From CBDCWQ01 sp965223435 (GTDB lineage: Bacteria > Myxococcota > Kuafuiibacteriia > Kuafuiibacteriales > Kuafuiibacteriaceae), in NCBI GenBank assembly GCA_965223435.1, contig CBDCWQ010000020.1:744001-808000 (forward strand): 64,000 nt of DNA. Reading direction: 5' to 3'. The notes below the pieces were generated by a model. That model saw only the letters and a list, made by a program, of their open reading frames with translations. It was not told where the DNA came from and searched no databases. The stretch's first letter is position 1. Each line of letters begins with the position of its first letter. The position numbers and the translations under genes were made by a program. Positions 54,135 to 62,300 of this stretch are shown here, piece after piece.

Positions 54135-55955
54135 TCAGGCGGCGAGGGTGTCCGCGAACTGGAGCTCGTAGAGCTTACGATAGACGCCCTCTTGTTGGAT
54201 AAGCATGTCGTGGGAACCTTCCTCGACAACCTGGCCGCCGACGAGCACAAAAATTCGGTCCACGTGTCGGATCGTAGACAATCGATGGGCGATGATGATG
54301 GAGGTCCGGTCTCGAATCAGGGCTTCGAGGCCTTTTTGGATGAGGGCCTCGGTCTCCGGATCCACGGAGCTTGTGGCTTCGTCCAAGATGAGGATCTCCG
54401 GATCCATGGCCAGGGCCCGCGCGAAGGCGACCACCTGCCTTTGTCCTGAGCTCAGGCGCGAGCCCCGCTCGCCAACCATCGTGTCCCAGCCGTCTTCTTG
54501 CTGGCGAATGACTTCGATGGCACGGGTACGTTCGGCGGCCTCTTCGAGGACGTCCGCTTCGACGTCGGGGCTGCCGAAGGCGATGTTTTCACGAATGGTG
54601 GCGTCAAACAGGTAAGGGTCTTGAAGGACAATGGCCAGGCGTTCTCGAAGGTTCTGGAGGGGTATATGACGAAGGTCGACGCCGTCGATGCGGATGCATC
54701 CGGCGCTTGGGTCGTAAAATCGCGCCAGGAGTTTGACGACCGTCGACTTTCCGGAGCCCGTGGGGCCCACGATGGCGATTTTTTCCCCGCGCTTGATGGT
54801 GAGGTCAAGATCGGTGAGGACATCGGGACCTTCCGGGTGGTAGCGAAAGCTCAGGTGCTCGAACCGGATGGTCTCCTGGAAGGGGCCGAGGGTCTGGGTG
54901 GCGGCTTCGTCGGTGACACTTGGGGTTTCGTCTAGGAGTTCTACGCTTCGTTCCGCGGAGGCCATGGCGGACTGAAGTAGGGTGTATTTGGTGGACAGCT
55001 CGGTGATCGGCGTGAAGAACCGCCTAAGGTAATCGACGAAGGCCACAAAGACGCCGATTTCGACCAGTCCGGTTTCAAAGAGGCTGAGCCCCAAGAACAG
55101 AAGAAGCGCGGTGGCCGCGGTCGCGATGGCCTCGACGATGGCGTAGGTCATGGCGTCGTACCGAATCGCCGAAAAGTTGGCGTTTCGGTACGCGCCGTTG
55201 ATTTCCTTGAATTCGGCCATCATGGCCCGCTCTTGGCGGAAAGATTGGACTAAAGACATCCCTGAGATGGCTTCGTTCAAGAAGGCATTGATGCGGGCAA
55301 TGTGGATGCGAATGTTGCGAAAAGCCTCGCGGGCGTATTTTCGCATGATGGCGATGATGAGGATCAGGGGCGGAAGGGCGGTGAAGGCAAAAAGGGTCAG
55401 TCGCCAGTCGAGGATGAGCATCATCACGATGATCCCAATGAGGGTGACAAAATCTCCGATGATGCTGATCGCGCCTGCGGAAAAGAGTTCAGACAGGGCT
55501 TCGACGTCGTTGGTGACTCTGGTGATCAACCTTCCGACGGGGTTCTTCTCGATGTAGGCCAAATCGACGCTCTGCAGTTTTTGAAACAGCGCCACCCGAA
55601 GATCCCGGGTGATCCGTTGTCCGAGGATCTGGGTGAGCACCGCTTGGCCAAATCGCGCAAGGAACTCAAAAACCACCGAGACGATGAACAGGACGACGAG
55701 GGTGCCAAAACCCTCGAGCTCTTTGGTCAGCAGATGGTCGTCGATGGCGACCTTGACCAGGTAGGGCTGCACCAAATGGAGCAAAGAGACCACCGGATAG
55801 CTCAGGAGGCCGACGAGAAAGAGCCGCCGATAGGGCTTGATGAAGGGCATCAGCCTCCGGATAAGAAATAGATCGAACGCCTTGCCAAATTCGACGTCGA
55901 CTTCCTTGGATCGCCGGCGGGGCCCTTGGGCAGGGGTTTCGGTGGCGGTACTCAC
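54135..55955 (-). CDS. ABC exporter subunit, canonical ATP site (ABCB/MsbA type)
   Basis: The 606-residue half-transporter has six transmembrane helices followed by an ATPase: Walker A GPTGSGKST, signature LSSGQRQ, Walker B ILILDEATSSVD with the catalytic Glu, and H-loop IIAHRLST. It overlaps the end of the upstream partner gene by four bases, so the two are co-translated. The pair resembles heterodimeric exporters of lipids, peptides or drugs; the substrate cannot be read. The ATG at 55955 opens MSTATETPAQGPRRRSKEVD, a polar leader before the first helix. Confidence 0.93.
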   Translation of the reverse strand: MSTATETPAQGPRRRSKEVDVEFGKAFDLFLIRRLMPFIKPYRRLFLVGLLSYPVVSLLHLVQPYLVKVAIDDHLLTKELEGFGTLVVLFIVSVVFEFLARFGQAVLTQILGQRITRDLRVALFQKLQSVDLAYIEKNPVGRLITRVTNDVEALSELFSAGAISIIGDFVTLIGIIVMMLILDWRLTLFAFTALPPLILIIAIMRKYAREAFRNIRIHIARINAFLNEAISGMSLVQSFRQERAMMAEFKEINGAYRNANFSAIRYDAMTYAIVEAIATAATALLLFLGLSLFETGLVEIGVFVAFVDYLRRFFTPITELSTKYTLLQSAMASAERSVELLDETPSVTDEAATQTLGPFQETIRFEHLSFRYHPEGPDVLTDLDLTIKRGEKIAIVGPTGSGKSTVVKLLARFYDPSAGCIRIDGVDLRHIPLQNLRERLAIVLQDPYLFDATIRENIAFGSPDVEADVLEEAAERTRAIEVIRQQEDGWDTMVGERGSRLSSGQRQVVAFARALAMDPEILILDEATSSVDPETEALIQKGLEALIRDRTSIIIAHRLSTIRHVDRIFVLVGGQVVEEGSHDMLIQQEGVYRKLYELQFADTLAA

Positions 55956-57802
55956 GCGGGGAGCCCCGTCCTTGATTGGCTTTGGGCTCGGCTTTCGAGG
56001 GCTTCGCGGATGCGCTGCCGATCATGCATTTTTTTGTACAAACCTTGGGCCGCAAGCAGCTGGGCCTCGGTACCCTGTTCGCGAAGCTCGCCTTCTTCGA
56101 GGACCAGAATCTGGTCCGCATTTTTGGCGAAAGCCAACCGGTGGGTCGCCACCACCGTGGTTCGCTTGACGGAAGCCGCGTGGAGTTCTTTCAAAATTCG
56201 GGACTCGGTTTCGGAGTCTACAGCGGACAGCGTGTCGTCGAGCAGCAGGAGTCTGGGCTCGACCAAGAGGGCGCGTGCCAAGGTCGTGCGTTGCCTCTGG
56301 CCGCCCGATAGGGTGATGCCCCGTTCACCGACCAGGGTGTTCAGGCCATCGGGGAGGGCACCGAGGTCGTCTTCCAGCTGTGCACGCCTCGAGGCCTCGC
56401 GCACTTCGGGTTCGAGCGCGCCTGGTTTTCCGAAGGCCACGTTTTCGTAGAGGGATCGTGAAAACAGAAAACTGTCCTGGGGGGCATAACCAAGGGTCCC
56501 TCGGGTGTGGGACAAAGGCAGCTCGAGGGCGTCTAGCCCGTCCACAAACAGCGCACCCGCAGGCACTTCGAGCTGCCGAGCCAGGATCTTCAGGAGCGTC
56601 GATTTTCCGGATCCGGTGCGTCCGACGATCACCACGGTTTGCCCCGCCTCAATCCTGAGGGTGAGGTTTTTTAGGACCGGCTTGGTGCTCTTCGGATACG
56701 AAAAGGTCAGGTTCTTGAGCTCGATGTCACCCAGAAAGGGTTTGGGAGAGGCCGGACCATCCACAATCGACGGCTGAATGACAAAGATTTGATTGATGCG
56801 GTCGAGCGCGGCCATGCCGCGCTGCCACAGCGCGAGCATCCAGCCGAGGGCGATGGTGGGCCAGGTGAGCGCCGCCAGATAGGCATTGAACTGGACAAAT
56901 TCTCCCACCGTCATCTCCCCGCGGGCGATGCGGCGACCCCCTACATAGAGGACCACAACGGTGCCGAGGGCACCCGCGAGGCCCATGAGCGGGAAGAGGA
57001 CGCCGCGAAGGGCTGCCAACTTGACATTGACCTCCACATATTCGTCAGCAAGTTTTTTGGCCACATCGGTTTCAGCATCTTCTTGTCCGTAGACCCGCAC
57101 GGTCATCACGCCCGAGAGGTTCTCTTGAACTTTGGTCGACAAGCGCCCGAGCCGCTCTTGGGCTTCGCGATTGTACGCATAGAGCCGGCCCGAAAACCGC
57201 TGCCCGGTGAACAAAAGAAGAGGCATCGGGCTCAGGGCGTACAGCGCGAGTTCGGCGTCGGTCAAAAAGAGCAGAGGCAGAGCCACGAGGTACACCAAAG
57301 CCGTGTTGGTGGTGTTCAGGACGCCGGGACCCAGGAGTAGGCGAACTTGGGTCAGATCGTTCACCATTCGGCTCATGACTTGGCCGAGGGGCATCTTCTG
57401 GTAAAACGAGGGTGCGAGTTTTGACAGATGGTCAAAGCAGTCGTTTCGGATGTCGTACTCGACCCGCCGGCCGCTCTGAAAGATAAGGATCCGCGACGCA
57501 ATGCGGCTCGCTGCCCCGAGGAGCGCCACCAGCATGAGGCCCAAAGCCGCTTCTTTCACCGTGTCGCCCTCTTGGGCGATGATGGCATCGGTCGCGATCC
57601 GCAGGAGTTGAGGCGCCGAGAGCGCCAGCGCTTGGGTCAGGGTCAAACAGACGATGCCCCACACAAACGGGCGCCGGTACCGCTTGAAATAGTCGCGTAT
57701 GCGCCGGGCGTGCTCGGACGGCGGCGTACCAAGGGCGTCCAAAGGCGCGACTCTAGCACCCCCACGGAGTTCTGCCCAGAGCGAACCGCCCCCGCACACC
57801 AC
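55952..57802 (-). CDS. ABC exporter subunit, degenerate ATP site (partner)
   Basis: The 616-residue half-transporter has six transmembrane helices and an ATPase with Walker A GRTGSGKST, signature LSGGQRQR and H-loop VATHRLAF. Walker B reads LLLDDTLSAVD, so Asp replaces the catalytic Glu. This is the pattern of the degenerate half in heterodimeric exporters such as TM287/288, and the canonical site is in the downstream partner. The start is uncertain: GTG 57802 is used, and a TTG about 60 bases downstream would also leave all domains intact. It is the first gene of the two-gene operon and diverges from the RNA methyltransferase gene. Confidence 0.9.
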   Translation of the reverse strand: MVCGGGSLWAELRGGARVAPLDALGTPPSEHARRIRDYFKRYRRPFVWGIVCLTLTQALALSAPQLLRIATDAIIAQEGDTVKEAALGLMLVALLGAASRIASRILIFQSGRRVEYDIRNDCFDHLSKLAPSFYQKMPLGQVMSRMVNDLTQVRLLLGPGVLNTTNTALVYLVALPLLFLTDAELALYALSPMPLLLFTGQRFSGRLYAYNREAQERLGRLSTKVQENLSGVMTVRVYGQEDAETDVAKKLADEYVEVNVKLAALRGVLFPLMGLAGALGTVVVLYVGGRRIARGEMTVGEFVQFNAYLAALTWPTIALGWMLALWQRGMAALDRINQIFVIQPSIVDGPASPKPFLGDIELKNLTFSYPKSTKPVLKNLTLRIEAGQTVVIVGRTGSGKSTLLKILARQLEVPAGALFVDGLDALELPLSHTRGTLGYAPQDSFLFSRSLYENVAFGKPGALEPEVREASRRAQLEDDLGALPDGLNTLVGERGITLSGGQRQRTTLARALLVEPRLLLLDDTLSAVDSETESRILKELHAASVKRTTVVATHRLAFAKNADQILVLEEGELREQGTEAQLLAAQGLYKKMHDRQRIREALESRAQSQSRTGLPA

Positions 57803-57933
57803 CCAAATCGGTTCGGACCCATCCGGGTGAGCTTCGGGATGAACTTGCGTTTTTCGGGCGGCCTCCGGTCGGTTGATGCTTGACGGGTCCGAGGCTTCGG
57901 TCCCAGCGTGCGGGCCAGGTGGGTCGCACCAAG

Positions 57934-59286
57934 ATGCAAGTGCCCGGGGTTGGGGATCGGGCGGTGGTGCGGGTGGGCGCGCCGCTTGATTCCGCCACCT
58001 TCGGCCAGGGACGGACCAAGGGCGGGGTCCGCGTGCGGCTCAAGGGGGTGCTTCCCCGCGAACGGGTTCAAGTTCAAGTGGAGCATGTGGGCCAAGATGG
58101 TCTGAGGCACGGGCGCTTGTTGTCCGTACTCGAGCCTTCACCCGATCGGACAGACGTGCCCTGCAGCCATGCCGACGTGTGCGGTGGCTGTGATTTTCTT
58201 CACGCCGCGCAATCTTTTCAGCACCGATTTAAGCGGCATCGGGTCGCGGCCGCGCTGGGTTTGCCGCTGGCCCGCGTAGACCGCGTGGTTGCCGCGCCCC
58301 AAGCGCTCAAAAGTCGGGCCCTGGCCAAGTTTGTGGTCGGTCCGGGCGGGGTTCTTGGGTCTTATCGGCCTCGCACCCACGAGCTTGTGGATATGGAGGG
58401 TTGCCCCGTGCACGCGGAGACGGTGGAGGCCATTGCCGACGGCATTCGTCGGCACCTTGCTTCGGCAGTTTGCCCCGGGCTTCGTTACGTGGTCATTCGG
58501 GCTTCGGTCTCCGAAAAACGCGCCATCGTGGTGTTGGTGGCCCGGTCAGGGGAAGGTGCTTCCTTGGGTTCGCTGGCCGCGCATCTCGGGGCGCGTGAAG
58601 ATGTGGCCAAGGTGGTTTTTCATCCCAACGACTCCCCAGGAAACAACATCTTCGACGCAGGCGGTGCCTTCGTCGAGCTCGCCCAAGACGGCCCGCTCTA
58701 TGAACGCATCGGCGGCATCGACCAAGAGATCGATGCCGGAGCTTTCGCCCAAGTGAACCCGCTTGCCGCCGATGTGCTCTACACCCGACTGGTCGAGCGC
58801 CTCAACCCCAAGGGCAAACGAATCTTGGATTTGTACGCAGGCTCCGGTGGGCTGAGCTTGGTTCTTGCCCGGGCCGGCGCCCTCAGGGTGCGGTCCATTG
58901 AGTGTGTTCCGTCCGCGGTCCTAGCCGCCCGGCGATCGGCAACCCACAATGGCTTGGAGTCGCAGCTTGAATGCTGGGAGGGAACCGTAGAAACGCGTCT
59001 TCAAGAATGCGCCGGACCCTACGATGCCGTCGTCCTGAACCCTCCCCGGAAGGGCGCGTCCCCCGAAGTCTTGAATGGCATTTTGGCGCTGGACCCCCGA
59101 GTCCTTGTCTACATCAGCTGCAACCCGGAATCTTTGGCGCGCGACCTCGCGCACCTTGGCGCGCGCCGCCCCCTGGTGCTCGAAAGCGTGACACCATTCG
59201 ATCTTTTCCCGCAAACCCGTCACGTGGAGACCTTGGTGGTGGCTTCATGGGGCGAGGGCGCCCCTCGTCGGGCCGAAGAAGGCTGA
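57934..59286 (+). CDS. RlmD/TrmA-family RNA (uracil-5)-methyltransferase
   Basis: This SAM-dependent enzyme methylates C5 of a uridine, in 23S rRNA for RlmD/RlmC or tRNA for TrmA. A TRAM-like N-terminal barrel (VGDRAVVRV...) is followed by the iron-sulfur cluster motif CSHADVCGGCDF (C-x5-C-x2-C), with a fourth Cys in MEGCPVHA. The SAM loop is DLYAGSGGLSL, followed by VLNPPRKG and the catalytic Cys in ISCNPESLARDL. The four cysteines favour RlmD-type over TrmA. The start is uncertain: ATG 57934 is used, with GTG 57919 and TTG 57880 as longer options. Confidence 0.92.
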   Translation: MQVPGVGDRAVVRVGAPLDSATFGQGRTKGGVRVRLKGVLPRERVQVQVEHVGQDGLRHGRLLSVLEPSPDRTDVPCSHADVCGGCDFLHAAQSFQHRFKRHRVAAALGLPLARVDRVVAAPQALKSRALAKFVVGPGGVLGSYRPRTHELVDMEGCPVHAETVEAIADGIRRHLASAVCPGLRYVVIRASVSEKRAIVVLVARSGEGASLGSLAAHLGAREDVAKVVFHPNDSPGNNIFDAGGAFVELAQDGPLYERIGGIDQEIDAGAFAQVNPLAADVLYTRLVERLNPKGKRILDLYAGSGGLSLVLARAGALRVRSIECVPSAVLAARRSATHNGLESQLECWEGTVETRLQECAGPYDAVVLNPPRKGASPEVLNGILALDPRVLVYISCNPESLARDLAHLGARRPLVLESVTPFDLFPQTRHVETLVVASWGEGAPRRAEEG

Positions 59287-59338
59287 GGGACACGCGAGGG
59301 ATGCGCGCGGTCGAAAGGGCGGCATCTTGGAGCGCGAG

Positions 59339-62300
59339 CTAGGGTTCTTCGGTCGGGATGGAAGGGAGCCCCCATCCGCTGATGTCTAGCTTTTGGGGTT
59401 TGCCTTCTCGCGTCGGTCCGATCTGAATCGCTCGGAAAACGTCCGAAGAATTCGAGACAATGCCGTGGATTCGAGCAGAGGTCCACAGCTCGTAGGGCGA
59501 CTGTGGTCCCAGGTGTGATTCGAAGTAGTCCTGTGCCGATAGTCCAGCCTTGGCGCTTCTTTGTGGACCCGTGAGCGCAAGTCGGTGGGGATGGGTTGTG
59601 CTCAGGGCGTCGAGGGGTATCTTGAAGTGCAAGAAATCTTGAGGCCCGTGTCCAAGGTCTTCGGGGTCGATGCTGGAAAAATAGATCTCAGCGAGGTTCG
59701 CGCGGTAGCCGGTCTCTGCATAGGAGAAGCTGAGGTCGATGCTCTCCCAGACACCCTTGGCATCGATGACCGGTTTTTGGAACGTGATGGGCAAGGATAC
59801 GGTTTTGGGGACAAAGGTTGCGGTGTGCGAAATGTGAAAAGGTTCCCCTTTTCCGTAAACCAGATAGGCGATTTTGCGAGACCAGCCCGCCGGCAGCCTG
59901 GGGAGTGCGCCCTTCCCAAGATCCTTGGTGATCCCTCGGTAATAGGCGCTGCCCGGGTCCATCATGGCGCTGAGGTCAATCGATTCGAATCGCTTGTCTG
60001 CGGGGAGCGCTTCAACGGAAAAGAGTCGTGGCCTCTCAAACAAGGCGTGGATGACACTTTTTTCGCTGCCCAAAAACATCGTTTTGTCTGATTTGCTCAG
60101 GTATTCGGGATGGTGCGTACTGATGACGACGATCTCGTTGAGAATCGGTTTTTGGGGATCTGGGTCGAACAGAGCGTCGTCAAACAGGATCTTCACCCGG
60201 TTGCCGATGTCGTGGTCCTTGGTGAATCGGGGTGCTTTCGGGACCAACGGGAGCGACGCGGATTGCGGGTTCCCTTTGGGGTTCACAGGGTTTCGTTTGG
60301 AGAGAAATTTGGTCATCTCTTGTTTTGTCGCGTCGTCTGCGTTGTCCCAGTCGATGACAAATGCGGGCACGACATTGCGGCCGATGCTGCGAAGGGCTAC
60401 GGCGCGCGATTTGCCTTCGAGGATTTCGAGTTTGGGTCCATCCTTCAGGATAAAAAGAGGTTCGAGAACGTTGCCTGCATCGAGCGTTTCGCCTAAAGAA
60501 TGGACTTCCTTTTGGTCGAAGCGGGTGAGGTCGAGGTCCTCAATGGGTTGAAACGTGAATTCGGCAAAGCGGACTTCGTTCGGGAGCGGATTGTGGGCTT
60601 GGGGGTTGACGACAAAATGAGATTGCCCTGAGATCGTCTGATAAGCAGCGAGCACATCGTGGGCAGGGATGCCTGGGACCGCGGTTTGGGTGTCGGCAAT
60701 CCCGGTTGCCATCGTGAGGGAAATACCGCCCTGGAATCGGACCAAGTACAGGGTGCTTGGGGCGGGCATCACCTTGAAATACGTGACAGCATCCGGCGAG
60801 TCGTAGGTTCTCAGCCAGGCGCTTTTGGCACCTGTATTCCAGACGTGATTCAAGAGATTGGGATCGGTTCCGTCGGGCTGAAGGCCGTGCTGAAAAACAT
60901 GGTCGATGTTGCTCGGCCCAATCGCGAATCGGGTGACGTCTGCCTTTGCTTGCCCTTGACGTAAGGCGTTTGAGGAGATCCCTTCCGGTGTGTCTGCATT
61001 GGGGACGGGCGCGCGGTTCTTAAAGGATGTCTGCCAGGCGTCGGGTCTCGGAACGACGCGGAGGGGGATTTTCGTTTCGCCGAGAAGATTCATGGCGGCG
61101 ACCAGCGGAAGGTCGTCTGGCCAGACGAAGAAGCTGTCGTAGCTCGTGGTGTCGAAGTACACATGAACCGGGTTTTCAAGGTCGAGTCCGGTTTCGGTCA
61201 GGGTCTGAAGCCATGTTTCGAGGCTTGGACCCCCGAACTTCCCAGGCCCCGAGAAGCTCACGCCGCTGCCTCGGAAGATGGAATGGATGGAGGCCTCGAA
61301 CACGCCCGCGGGATATTTTTGCGGGGAAACTTCGAGGCCCTTCCGCAGGCGTCTGACGCGATGGGTGGGGGCCTGTCCTTGAACCGCGTCGCGATGGTGG
61401 ATGATTCTTGTGTAGTCCGAGGCGACAAGCCCATCCGTATTGAGGCCCGGTTCGCCGAAGAGGAAACGCGGGTCGCGAGATTTGGGCTTCACATCGAGAA
61501 AATGAAACTTTTGACCCACGAGGCGGAGGGTGGGTTCCCCGGTAAAGCCGATCTTGGTGGGGGTTCCCGGCGTGACCGCAATGTGGCCGCTTTTGATCCC
61601 CGCATTCCAGACGCGACCGTCGACGACGTCTACAAGCTCCGTGTCGAGAAAAAGCACGAGGGTCTCTTTGTCGCTCACCGGGTGTCCCTCGAGGCTGCTG
61701 ATGGGCACCATTTCGGGTTGCGGGAGGTTTCGGATCACGAAGAACCGATTTGCTTTGCGGGTATGATGCGCGATCGTGTTGAAAGATAGGGGATCGACAG
61801 GCCCGGTGACATGCTTCGAACCGATGCCGGGCAGGATCTGAACCCTTTTTTGCACACGGGCAAAGACGCCTTCTCGAACCCTGTCCGGGGCCAGTTGGCC
61901 GGGTTCGTGTGGGCCCCGAGGATTGGGCAACAGGAGGCTTTTCAAAAGGTTGGGCACAAAGGGAATGGAAAGGGGGCCGTCGGCGCTTAGGGTGGCGACG
62001 ATGGCGGCGGCGGCGGTGGCGGCGGTGATTGCGGTGGGGACCGCCGGGTCCTTGGCCAGGATGGCCCCCTCGTCGGTGATCAGAGGCGCGAGGCCAGGGG
62101 CGAGAAAGTCCACCTGCGTAGACCGGGAAGACTTGGCCGATGCTTCGGGGTCGGGGAACGCTTTGGTGGTGCCGGCAACGTTGAGAAAATGGTCTTGACC
62201 GTATCCGGCTTCGACGATGGCTTCGCTCATCGCCGCGCCGCTTTCGGCGCGGGCGACGATCATGACGCCCGCCATGCGGGCTTCGGCGATAACTTCGCGC

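Noticed and set aside
53354..54250. A 298-codon minus-strand frame across the gap before giant 2
   Set aside because: It overlaps the start of giant 2 and the end of the ABC gene, is rich in Arg/Pro/Ser and shows no family feature.
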